Source: a virus. From it: a DNA stretch of 59,803 bases. The first letter of the stretch is position 1. Each line of letters begins with the position of its first letter. The DNA is taken from positions 1 to 59,803 of IMG/VR virus record IMGVR_UViG_3300008261_000020; one strand, written 5' to 3'. The position numbers and the translations under genes were made by a program. Below, one piece after another: positions 46,566 to 52,734 of the stretch. The notes beneath the pieces were generated by a model. The model searched no databases and had not been told where the DNA came from. It saw nothing but the letters and a program-made list of their open reading frames with translations.

Positions 46566-46901
46566 CTAAACTTTTGAAACTCTTTTTCCCATACCAACCC
46601 TGCCCTTCTCAGCTTTCTTAGCAGCAAGCTTGGATGGGCTCAACTCAGACTTGGTAGTTGGTGTCTTTGAAGACACTCTCTTTGTTGGACGACAGTACTC
46701 ATTCTTACCACCTGCACCACAAGCCTTACCACTTTTAGTATCGACCCACTTCTCTGATTGCCATCTTTTTAACGCAGTTCCGGACTCAGTCCTTCGGACA
46801 GAGCCTGATTGTTTCCTACATTTAGCAATAGCCTGCGAAGCCCTTGCAGATGGGAACACATCGTAAGATGCCTTTACCTTTCTATAGCAAGAGTCTTTCA
46901 T
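46566..46901 (-). CDS. small basic protein (KDSCYRKVKASYDVFPSA...)
   Basis: 111 residues. MKDSCYRKVKASYDVFPSAR and RWQSEKWVDTKSGKACG with YCRPTKRVSS follow a pattern I recall in phage and large-DNA-virus proteins of unknown function. Four Cys and a very basic composition suggest nucleic-acid or metal binding. One near-palindrome copy lies at residues 75-80 (VSSKTP). First of a run of small basic genes ending at 47911 in minus orientation. Confidence 0.65.
   Translation of the reverse strand: MKDSCYRKVKASYDVFPSARASQAIAKCRKQSGSVRRTESGTALKRWQSEKWVDTKSGKACGAGGKNEYCRPTKRVSSKTPTTKSELSPSKLAAKKAEKGRVGMGKRVSKV
46661..46676 (+). repeat. 16-bp near-palindrome, copy 6
   Basis: GTGTCTTTGAAGACAC within the 111-residue basic protein gene; reads VSSKTP on the minus strand. 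Confidence 0.8.
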
Positions 46902-46907
46902 TAATAT

Positions 46908-47150
46908 TTATTTTTTAGGAAATCCATTAGAATCATAACCGGGTTTTCCTTTAAGTTTTTGTCTATACCTATCTTGTTTTGCCTTCTCTGATTCTTTGAA
47001 ATACATATCCATTTGAGGTTTTGTATTTGAACCTAAAGCTTTAAGTTTAGAAATATATTCTTTAGTTCCGTAATAATCACTGCTATCAGCAGTTGGTTTT
47101 ACATTTTTACGAGGATTTGGAGTTTCTGCTAATGGATAATCTCTGTTCAT
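46908..47150 (-). CDS. small basic hypothetical protein
   Basis: 80 residues, Lys/Arg/Asp-rich (MNRDYPLAETPNPRKNVKPT). ATGA overlap with the gene upstream. No known domain. Confidence 0.6.
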   Translation of the reverse strand: MNRDYPLAETPNPRKNVKPTADSSDYYGTKEYISKLKALGSNTKPQMDMYFKESEKAKQDRYRQKLKGKPGYDSNGFPKK

Positions 47151-47257
47151 TTTTTCTTTTTTTTAGGTAGTGTTACATTGCCCTTCAAGAACTTCATCGG
47201 TCCGTCCAATGATTTCTTAGACTCGTACTTCTTAGCTTTTGCTTTTATTGCTTTCAT
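47147..47257 (-). CDS. 36-residue Lys-rich peptide
   Basis: MKAIKAKAKKYESKKSLDGP then MKFLKGNVTLPKKKKK. It fits exactly between two genes: start at the stop of the upstream gene, and ATGA overlap with the next. This suggests a genuine small basic protein. Confidence 0.5.
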   Translation of the reverse strand: MKAIKAKAKKYESKKSLDGPMKFLKGNVTLPKKKKK

Positions 47258-47490
47258 TATAAACCGTATTTTTTTAAGCCGCCTGTTTTTTTAAGAATAT
47301 CATATTTTGCTGTTGGAAATAAATCTCCATCTTTTTCCTTAAATAATCCTGCTTTAATTAATTCTTTTGCAGACATAGACTTACCTTCAGGACCTCTTTT
47401 TGCAACAATATCTGTTGGCATCCATTTGTTAATTAACCTACTTTCAGTTATTAACTTAGTTGAGTCTTTTGGTACGGGACCGTTTTTCAT
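47257..47490 (-). CDS. small hypothetical protein (77 aa)
   Basis: 77 residues. DIVAKRGPEGKSMSAKELIK and DLFPTAKYDILKKTGGLKKY. Shares single-nucleotide overlaps with both neighbours. Basic, no known domain. Confidence 0.6.
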   Translation of the reverse strand: MKNGPVPKDSTKLITESRLINKWMPTDIVAKRGPEGKSMSAKELIKAGLFKEKDGDLFPTAKYDILKKTGGLKKYGL

Positions 47491-47780
47491 TAGTATTTTC
47501 CTTTTCTTGATTTAGGTGATGATTGAGTTGAACCTCCCGGTCCTGCCCAAAGATTTTTGCAAGCCCAATAGCGTGGTGTCAACTTATTGTTAGCTTCGCT
47601 ACAACCATGACGAGCACGAAATGACGACCGTGCTGCTGCTGAATAGTTATGCCCATAGCCTTTAGCCCCAAAGTGGAGCAGCTTCTCCTGACCATTAGCA
47701 CAAGCTAAGACCATTCGTTTCTTGCCGGGTCTATCCGATGCAACAACACGGTTACATTTCATTTTTGATTTGTCTGCCAT
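47490..47780 (-). CDS. small basic protein with FGAKGYxxNY motif (DUF5754-like)
   Basis: 96 residues. KKRMVLACANGQEKLLHFGA then KGYGHNY and FRARHGCSEANNKLTPRYWA with NLWAGPG. This motif set (HFGA.GY....RA.FRARHxC) resembles small proteins in phages and large DNA viruses (I recall DUF5754). Cys/His residues could bind zinc. Function unknown. Confidence 0.65.
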   Translation of the reverse strand: MADKSKMKCNRVVASDRPGKKRMVLACANGQEKLLHFGAKGYGHNYSAAARSSFRARHGCSEANNKLTPRYWACKNLWAGPGGSTQSSPKSRKGKY

Positions 47781-47911
47781 TACTTCTTTAGCTTTTTTGC
47801 AGCTTTAGTAATCATCTTTACTGCTGCTTTCTTAGCAACTTTCTTTGCACCACCACTTGCAGGAGGTTGAAGCATTGAAGACTTTGGAAGATTTGGGATG
47901 TCTTTTTTCAT
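47780..47911 (-). CDS. 43-residue Lys/Ala-rich peptide
   Basis: MKKDIPNLPKSSMLQPPASG then GAKKVAKKAAVKMITKAAKK. Histone-tail-like AAKK composition. It is the first gene of the long minus-strand block and directly follows the divergent promoter region. Possibly DNA-binding. Confidence 0.5.
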   Translation of the reverse strand: MKKDIPNLPKSSMLQPPASGGAKKVAKKAAVKMITKAAKKLKK

Positions 47912-47918
47912 AATTATG

Positions 47919-47926
47919 TATTTTTG
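47919..47926 (+). promoter_or_regulatory. -7 box for the plus-strand winged-helix gene
   Basis: TATTTTTG fits TAnnTTTG, 23 nt upstream of the ATG at 47950. A TTTG at 47892-47895 is a possible -33 element. Confidence 0.55.
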
Positions 47927-47931
47927 TACAA

Positions 47932-47939
47932 CAAATGTA
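47932..47939 (-). promoter_or_regulatory. -7 box for the minus-strand block
   Basis: TACATTTG on the minus strand fits TAnnTTTG, 20 nt from the start at 47911. The two divergent -7 boxes are only 5 bp apart, so the promoters overlap and probably exclude each other. Confidence 0.5.
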
Positions 47940-47949
47940 ATAAAATAAA

Positions 47950-48405
47950 ATGAAATCAGATTACCTCAAGTTTTGGAGAGTCATCCGATATTACGTAAAA
48001 GCACGCTACGGACTCAGCCAAGCAGACCTTGATATTCTCCTTTTCTTGTACTCAGAGAAGTACTTCTCAAAAGATGACTTTGATAAGTTTGACGAACTCC
48101 TATCTTGGGATAAGGACAGGTTTGAAAGACTACGACAGGAAGGGTGGATTGAAAACTTCAGAGCAAAGATAAATGCAAGGAAAGCTATCTATGGACTCTC
48201 AATAAAAGCATCGAGAATGATTAAGTCAATCTACAATAAACTTGAAGGGGAAGAGATACCAATGAACCCAACTAATAACCCACTATATAAACGTAATGTT
48301 GGCTACAACGATAAGGTCTATCGTAATATGATAACGAGAATGAATAAGGCTATACGAGACCACAAACTAAAGCACAATAACGACGTCACGTTCTTGGATG
48401 ATTGA
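47950..48405 (+). CDS. winged helix-like regulator or DNA-binding protein
   Basis: 151 residues. YGLSQADLDILLFLYSEKYF, then FDELLSWDKDRFERLRQEGW and IYGLSIKASRMIKSIYNK have the spacing of a MarR/winged-helix fold (helix, helix, recognition helix, wing). This resembles common Bacteroidota phage proteins. It lies alone on the plus strand between two minus blocks, transcribed from a promoter overlapping that of the structural block, so it may control early/late switching. It overlaps the GroES gene end by 39 nt. Confidence 0.7.
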   Translation: MKSDYLKFWRVIRYYVKARYGLSQADLDILLFLYSEKYFSKDDFDKFDELLSWDKDRFERLRQEGWIENFRAKINARKAIYGLSIKASRMIKSIYNKLEGEEIPMNPTNNPLYKRNVGYNDKVYRNMITRMNKAIRDHKLKHNNDVTFLDD

Positions 48406-48624
48406 ATACTGCACGTCATGTATAATCATCGTATACCCATGTGCCTTATCGTAGTATATCTCGTCACCTTGCTGCAAGGTGAGCACATCTGTTCCCGGTT
48501 CTACAACGATGCCACGCTTATAGCGTAGCTGATTGGTGTCGTCACCTGACAGCATTAAGCCGGAAGCCGTTTTAACTTCCTCATCTACGTTCTTAACTAC
48601 TATGTTCTTCCCTATCGCCTTCAT
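48367..48624 (-). CDS. groES: co-chaperonin GroES homologue
   Basis: 85 residues from the ATG at 48624 (MKAIGKNIVVKNVDEE). It contains the barrel strands, a mobile loop (TASGLMLSGDDTNQLRY) and RGIVVEPGTDVLTLQQGDEI (V-x-x-x-G......GD), ending VQYSIIQERDVVIVL like Bacteroidota GroES. It would cap the phage or host GroEL and help fold capsid proteins. The groEL-like gene is 0.7 kb upstream with three small genes between, unlike the adjacent bacterial arrangement. Confidence 0.85.
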   Translation of the reverse strand: MKAIGKNIVVKNVDEEVKTASGLMLSGDDTNQLRYKRGIVVEPGTDVLTLQQGDEIYYDKAHGYTMIIHDVQYSIIQERDVVIVL

Positions 48625-48922
48625 CAGTTTTTTCTTTTTTGGTTCCAAAATAATATGAGAATATCATAAGTGTGAGTGTCTTTATCAAGTCAAACAGCTC
48701 AGCGTCTTGGTTATCAGATAGCAGTGGTATCTTGAATGCTACCACCTTGTCTACTATGTACACACCCACCAATGACGAGAATACAAGAAGAATAAACTTT
48801 ACAAGTATCTCCTTGGTATCATTGACAAATATCTTGTTGACGAAGTATACCCCCGCAACTATAAATGCAAGTGAACATATCACCGCTAATGCCGTAATAA
48901 ATATTGAACCCGTACTAAACAT
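48593..48922 (-). CDS. membrane protein, three segments, holin-like
   Basis: 109 residues from the ATG at 48922. Three hydrophobic segments: IFITALAVICSLAFIVAGVYF, EILVKFILLVFSSLVGVYIV and TLTLMIFSYYFG. It ends KKEKTDEGDREEHSS, hydrophilic. The terminal SYYFGTKKE resembles the GYYFGSAVKK end of the holin-like protein at 43530, so the two may be distant relatives. Overlaps the GroES start by 32 nt. Confidence 0.6.
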   Translation of the reverse strand: MFSTGSIFITALAVICSLAFIVAGVYFVNKIFVNDTKEILVKFILLVFSSLVGVYIVDKVVAFKIPLLSDNQDAELFDLIKTLTLMIFSYYFGTKKEKTDEGDREEHSS

Positions 48923-49100
48923 CTTCTCTTTCAATTTCAGTCCATCCACCACAGTTGGCACACTCAAGCAAATCACCATGGTGTAGTTCCACGTGGAACT
49001 CACTCCACTCAATCTTGCTCGCCTCTACCAATGCCAACCACTTGTATCCGCAGTGCTCGCATTTCATTGGGTATGCTACATTCTCAACGCCTACGTTCAT
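48915..49100 (-). CDS. small zinc-ribbon-like protein
   Basis: 61 residues with CEHC (about 14) and CANC (about 47), two CxxC knuckles for a single zinc ribbon. Between them lies an amphipathic segment (WSEFHVELHHGDLLE). Overlaps both neighbours. Similar ribbon proteins are common in phages. Confidence 0.65.
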   Translation of the reverse strand: MNVGVENVAYPMKCEHCGYKWLALVEASKIEWSEFHVELHHGDLLECANCGGWTEIEREDV

Positions 49101-49339
49101 AGCCTTGTGATGTATATAGGTGTTTTCTCGCCAACATAGGCTCCAACAATATTGTACCCATAATAGTCAATCGCCTCTTCCTCACTCATGTCCCTGCTAA
49201 GCACCTTGATGATTATCTCAGAGTCGTATACTACCCTGCCATCTTTTTCTTCAACACCAATTATCGCCTCGTCCATCCCATCAACCAATAAGGCATCGGG
49301 ATACATCTCAGCTATCTTATCGACTTTACTTTGCGTCAT
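49097..49339 (-). CDS. small conserved phage protein (MYPDALLVDGMDEAI...)
   Basis: 80 residues from the ATG at 49339, which overlaps the end of the GroEL gene in another frame. EMYPDALLVDGMDEAIIGVE, VVYDSEIIIKVLSRDMSEEE and NIVGAYVGEKTPIYI form a pattern widespread in phages and unnamed as far as I know. An upstream start would add unrelated residues encoded inside GroEL. Confidence 0.7.
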   Translation of the reverse strand: MTQSKVDKIAEMYPDALLVDGMDEAIIGVEEKDGRVVYDSEIIIKVLSRDMSEEEAIDYYGYNIVGAYVGEKTPIYITRL

Positions 49340-50927
49340 AGGTTCTTGCCATTGTGATGATAGCGTTAGTTGACAATATTGTCGTAGCAACACTGACTGC
49401 ATTCTGCAAGGCAGAACGAGTGACCTTAAGCGGGTCAACGACACCCATCTTGATTAGGTCCCCAAACTTACCTGTTTTTAAATTATATCCATCACCATCG
49501 TTACTTAATGAGCCATACACCTCACCATACTGAACCCCTGCGTTCTCAAGTATCTGAAGTAATGGTGCACGTAGTGCATTGGAGACTATTCTAACAGCAG
49601 CCTTCTTCTCATCAGACCAACTCTCATCAATTGCAATAAGACTCTCGCTGTATAGTGCCTTACCCGCTCCCGGCAGTATACCTTCCTCTAATGCTGCCCT
49701 TACCGCACATACCGCATCGTCAATCCTATCATACAACTCTTTTTGCTCAAGGTCAGTATTGCCACCCGCAAAGATGACACCAATCCCTCCTGTCAAGGAG
49801 GCAATACGCTCAAGCAAGAAATCTTTGTCAGCCTTCCTCTTGGCAGCCTTGTGTGCGTCCCATAGTTGGGTGACTCGTTCCTGAATTTTGACAGAGTCAA
49901 TCTTCAGGTCGGACTTGAGGATAATGGTCTTATCTTTACTCACTATCACCTTAGCAGCGTGACCTAAGTCAGCGTAAGTAATGTGAGATAAATCGTCTCC
50001 GGTCTTTTCTGAGAAGTAAGTGGCTCCAACGGAGACTGCAAGGTCTTGCATTAACTCGTGTTGCTTATACCCAAAACTTGGCGGTGGTATCGCACATATC
50101 TTCAAGTTGCCTTTCATCACATTCGCAGCCAATGTGTTTACCACATTAACGTGACAAGGAGCAACTATCAAAAGCTTCTTGCCTTCGGTAATGATTGGCT
50201 TCAGTATGTTCTCAATGTTTAGGATGTTCCCTATCTCAATATCAGCTACAAGAATCATAGTGTCCTCAAAGACACACTCATCTTTCTTTTGGTCGTTGAT
50301 AAATAGCGGACTCAAATACCCCCTGTCAATTTTCAATCCCATAGTTGTCTCGGCATAAGTCTCCGAAGTCTGAGACTTCTCTACCGTTACTATACCATTC
50401 TTCCCCACCTCTTTGTATACCTCGGCAATAATCTTTCCCAACTCTTTGTCATTGTTCGCTGATATAGTAGCCACGTCAGTTAAGGTGCTGCCTGAGACCT
50501 TCTTCGAACGTCTCCGGAGGTTCTCCACCACCTTGCCACTTATCTCCACCATGTTGCGTAGCACCTCGGTACGATTATGAGTTGGAAGAAGATGCTCAAC
50601 ACCACCCATCACCAATGCCTCTGTGAGCACAATAGCGGTCGTTGTACCGTCTCCGGCAGCAGTAGCTGTACGGTCGGCTGCCTCCTTCATCATCTTGACA
50701 GAAAGGTTCTCTACGGGGTCTAACAAGTCAACCGCTTTCGCAACAGTTACACCATCCTTGGTGACAGTGATACCATGAGTATGTGTTGGTGATTCTATAA
50801 CTACCGTGTTTCCATTGGGACCCAATGTACTCTTCACAGCATTTGCAATAGCATTAATTCCTTTGATTAGTTTAGACCTACCTTCCTCTCCGAAACGTAA
50901 GTCCTTAGGTGAATATCCGATTTCCAT
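49326..50927 (-). CDS. groEL: chaperonin GroEL homologue
   Basis: 533 residues from the ATG at 50927 (MEIGYSPKDLRFGEEGRSKL). Nucleotide-binding motifs are intact: LGPNGNTVVIE (about 35) and AGDGTTTAIVLTEAL (about 85). Apical residues (GYLSPLFIND, about 199) and the C-terminal equatorial part (ATTILSTNAIITMA) are present. The usual GGM-rich tail is missing and the protein ends ARTYDAK. It probably folds capsid or tail proteins with the GroES gene downstream. A near-palindrome variant lies at 50260. A GTG 21 nt upstream is a possible alternative start. Confidence 0.9.
   Translation of the reverse strand: MEIGYSPKDLRFGEEGRSKLIKGINAIANAVKSTLGPNGNTVVIESPTHTHGITVTKDGVTVAKAVDLLDPVENLSVKMMKEAADRTATAAGDGTTTAIVLTEALVMGGVEHLLPTHNRTEVLRNMVEISGKVVENLRRRSKKVSGSTLTDVATISANNDKELGKIIAEVYKEVGKNGIVTVEKSQTSETYAETTMGLKIDRGYLSPLFINDQKKDECVFEDTMILVADIEIGNILNIENILKPIITEGKKLLIVAPCHVNVVNTLAANVMKGNLKICAIPPPSFGYKQHELMQDLAVSVGATYFSEKTGDDLSHITYADLGHAAKVIVSKDKTIILKSDLKIDSVKIQERVTQLWDAHKAAKRKADKDFLLERIASLTGGIGVIFAGGNTDLEQKELYDRIDDAVCAVRAALEEGILPGAGKALYSESLIAIDESWSDEKKAAVRIVSNALRAPLLQILENAGVQYGEVYGSLSNDGDGYNLKTGKFGDLIKMGVVDPLKVTRSALQNAVSVATTILSTNAIITMARTYDAK
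50260..50275 (+). repeat. 16-bp near-palindrome variant, copy 7
   Basis: GTGTCCTCAAAGACAC in the GroEL gene: one base differs from the CA-centred form. The minus-strand sense reads CVFEDTM. Confidence 0.6.
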
Positions 50928-50950
50928 TTTAGTTAATTTAGTATGCACAA

Positions 50951-50958
50951 CAAAGTTA
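50951..50958 (-). promoter_or_regulatory. -7 box upstream of the GroEL gene
   Basis: TAACTTTG on the minus strand, 23 nt upstream of the ATG at 50927. A -33 element is not obvious. Confidence 0.5.
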
Positions 50959-51012
50959 ATAATAACGAATCAAAAATTCCAAAAATAGTTTTATGACAAT
51001 TTTATCCTTCCC

Positions 51013-51030
51013 TATATATATATATATATT
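51013..51030. repeat. AT-rich TATATA tract
   Basis: A run of alternating TA lies in the 336-bp gap between the GroEL gene and the 66-residue gene. Next to the AATCGAC repeats it could be an easily melted region, but nothing else supports an origin. Confidence 0.35.
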
Positions 51031-51073
51031 TACCTCCTTTTATTATTTATTTCCCATTAGAAAGTAAAGAAAA

Positions 51074-51134
51074 AATCGACATAATCTATCAGTAAGTTGA
51101 ATATCAATAAGTTAGAAAAGAAAAATCGACATAA
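51074..51134. repeat. AATCGACATAA direct repeats (second cluster)
   Basis: AATCGACATAA at 51074-51084 and 51124-51134 match the cluster at 41-97, with similar flanking A-tracts. The stretch 51061-51134 resembles 30-98 overall, suggesting a duplicated regulatory or origin element. Confidence 0.5.
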
Positions 51135-51146
51135 AATCTGTCATCT

Positions 51147-51167
51147 ATTACCTGATTTTCAGGTAAT
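51147..51167. promoter_or_regulatory. perfect 9-bp inverted repeat, possible operator
   Basis: ATTACCTGA-TTT-TCAGGTAAT in the gap between the AATCGAC repeats and a terminator. No gene starts right at it; it could be a repressor operator or a hairpin. Confidence 0.45.
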
Positions 51168-51201
51168 AAAGACAAACTTGGGGTTAGTGTTATAAGCACA
51201 C

Positions 51202-51236
51202 AATAATAAAAACAAAGCCCCTGTAAAGACAGGGGC
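51202..51236 (-). terminator. intrinsic terminator downstream of the 66-aa gene
   Basis: GCCCCTG-TAAAGA-CAGGGGC (51217-51236); on the minus strand it is followed by TTTGTTTTTATT. Placed 28 nt beyond the stop of the 66-residue gene. Confidence 0.7.
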
Positions 51237-51263
51237 AATGAATCACACTTTAACTAACCAAAA

Positions 51264-51464
51264 CTAAAATCTCATTTTCTCTTTAAGGTCTTCCATCATC
51301 TCGGCTTTTTGCATACCAAGAGATACTGCCTCTGACATCATCTGAATCTTCTCAGCCTTCTTCAAATCCTTTTTAATCTGAGCAGCCTGTTGGATTCCTG
51401 TCATACTATTTGGTCTGTTGTTTATAAGACGACCATTCTTAATTGTCAAGTCATTGTATTGCAT
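51264..51464 (-). CDS. small hypothetical protein (66 aa)
   Basis: MQYNDLTIKNGRLINNRPNS followed by a Met/Lys-rich helix. Flanked by its own promoter-like box (51481) and terminator (51217), so it is probably a monocistronic unit. Function unknown. Confidence 0.6.
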   Translation of the reverse strand: MQYNDLTIKNGRLINNRPNSMTGIQQAAQIKKDLKKAEKIQMMSEAVSLGMQKAEMMEDLKEKMRF

Positions 51465-51480
51465 ACTATATAGTTTGGTA

Positions 51481-51488
51481 TAAAGGTA
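51481..51488 (-). promoter_or_regulatory. -7 box upstream of the 66-aa gene
   Basis: TACCTTTA on the minus strand, close to TAnnTTTG, 16 nt from the ATG at 51464. Confidence 0.4.
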
Positions 51489-51971
51489 GGAAAAATTTTA
51501 TTCAGATAATAGTAGTGTGGGGGCTATATACCGGTTCTGCGTGGCGGGACCCGAACCGAAAGTGACTTTTTTTTGAGGGGGTGGGGGTCGCTTTTCGTCC
51601 GACCCTCAGCAAATTTTTGGCTTTTTGCCGTGGCAATTGTCCCCGTCCCCGTTCCCCATCCCGTATTCGCCCCTCCTTTGTTCGTTCTACGTCCCCCGTC
51701 CCGTTCAAGGTCCCACGTAATTCGCCCCCGTTCCCCCGTCTGTAGTGTCTTTGAAGACACAAAGCAAAGAGAGTAAGGAGGCTGACCCCGTCCCTTTTCC
51801 CCCGTGCTTAAACTTTCCGCCCAATTTCCCCACGCTGAAACCCTTTGTTTATCAATACTTTACAAAAATCTTTCCCTATTCAAAAAAATATTTGTAAAAA
51901 AATTTGGTAATGTCAAAAAGTTAGACGAGATTTGTCAAATAATTAATCAATCACTATTAAAATTTTAAACA
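51489..51971. other. non-coding divergent region with a C-rich tract
   Basis: Between two divergent genes. About 51530-51850 is strongly C/T-rich on the plus strand (repeats of CCCCGTCCC and TTCGCCCC types), unlike the rest of the AT-rich genome. It contains one near-palindrome (51745). Minus-strand ORFs here have low-complexity Gly/Thr/Arg sequences and are not convincing. After 51850 the sequence is AT-rich up to the ATG at 51972, where a degenerate -7 box (GAGATTTG) may serve the right-hand operon. No convincing RNA gene was found. Confidence 0.4.
51745..51760 (+). repeat. 16-bp near-palindrome, copy 8
   Basis: GTGTCTTTGAAGACAC in the C-rich non-coding region. Confidence 0.8.
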
Positions 51972-52634
51972 ATGAGCACACAATTACTTGCAATCGAGAC
52001 AGCCTTCCTTCGTCAGTCAGAAGTCGCATCAGCACTGAACTTGAACGAAATCAGGAGCCTTCAAAGGACAATTCAGAACGGACAGAAGAAGAAGTTCGAG
52101 CAGTCTCTTACTCTGAGCCAACACGTAAACAATGCCTTCGAGTGGTTCAAATCTGCTGAGGGTCAAAGGAAGTTAAACGAGGAGGGCATTGCTTGGACCT
52201 CTGAGCAATTCGCTCAAAAAGTATTTGGGTTTCAAAAATCTTATTTCTACAAATTGGTGAAGGTGGCGAACCTTGAGTCTGAGGTGGTTGAAACGTTCAA
52301 AGCGAAATGCGATGAACTTGAGGGTCAAGGATCTGAACCAATTCGCTCAGTGGAAAACCTCCTCAAATTTGCAAGGGCTTCTGAGGAGACGAACAACGAG
52401 GGGGAAAGTGAAGAGGCTGAGGTGGAAACCCGCACTCAAACAATTTTCACTTTGACCTTCAAACATCCCGATGGTAACATCTCGGTGCGAATAGATGAGG
52501 CGGGGCAGATGAAGACAACCAATAACACTACAGAGTTATTGAGTGCAATTAAATTTCTTCAGCACGCTATTGTTGACGCGGTGGGTCGTGAGAATATCGA
52601 GGGATGTCGTGAGTGCGGTGGTATTTACGAATAG
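51972..52634 (+). CDS. hypothetical protein with possible HTH (220 aa)
   Basis: 220 residues. FAQKVFGFQKSYFYKLVKVA (about 77-96) looks like a helix-turn-helix as in phage regulators and KfrA-like proteins. An acidic linker (about 136-157) and a beta-rich C-terminal half (FTLTFKHPDGNISVRID) follow. First gene of the right-hand operon; a near-palindrome and a hammerhead follow its stop. It may regulate this operon. Function unproven. Confidence 0.65.
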   Translation: MSTQLLAIETAFLRQSEVASALNLNEIRSLQRTIQNGQKKKFEQSLTLSQHVNNAFEWFKSAEGQRKLNEEGIAWTSEQFAQKVFGFQKSYFYKLVKVANLESEVVETFKAKCDELEGQGSEPIRSVENLLKFARASEETNNEGESEEAEVETRTQTIFTLTFKHPDGNISVRIDEAGQMKTTNNTTELLSAIKFLQHAIVDAVGRENIEGCRECGGIYE

Positions 52635-52643
52635 TCAAAGGTG

Positions 52644-52659
52644 GTGTCTTCAAAGACAC
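52644..52659 (+). repeat. 16-bp near-palindrome, copy 9
   Basis: GTGTCTTCAAAGACAC between the 220-residue gene and hammerhead 1. Flanks GGTG...CGCC pair, extending the possible RNA hairpin to 9 bp around TTCAAA. Confidence 0.85.
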
Positions 52660-52663
52660 CGCC

Positions 52664-52714
52664 TCCGTCCGAGAGTGATTACTCTCGCTGATGAGTCCAA
52701 TAGGACGAAACGGA
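52664..52714 (+). ncRNA. hammerhead ribozyme-like RNA 1 (type III)
   Basis: Stem III: TCCGT (52664-52668) with ACGGA (52710-52714), including the A15.1-U16.1 pair. Cleavage nucleotide C17 = 52669 (GUC). Stem I: CGAGAGT/ACTCTCG with loop GATT (52670-52687). Core CTGATGA (52688-52694). Stem II: GTCC-AATA-GGAC (52695-52706). GAAA at 52707-52710. All conserved core residues are present. Predicted cut is between 52669 and 52670, 65 nt upstream of the amidoligase ATG, leaving the ribozyme in its leader. Confidence 0.85.
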
Positions 52715-52734
52715 AACCAAAAAAATCTAATCAA

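Noticed and set aside
49340-49444. Upstream part of the ORF after GroEL
   Set aside because: It overlaps the GroEL C-terminus in another frame and the conserved pattern starts only after the ATG at 49339.
51520-51575. A third tRNA-like T-arm on the minus strand (GGTTCGGGTCCCGCC)
   Set aside because: No complementary acceptor strand upstream and only partial T-stem pairing.
51524-51760. Minus-strand ORF of 78 residues starting MSSKTLQ in the C-rich tract
   Set aside because: Starts at the palindrome with GTG, low-complexity Thr/Gly/Arg sequence, no leader, competing ORF in another frame; probably a composition artefact.
52543-52734. N-terminal extension of the amidoligase ORF
   Set aside because: It would read through hammerhead 1 and the palindrome and overlap the previous gene; the ATG at 52735 has the usual CTAATCAA leader.
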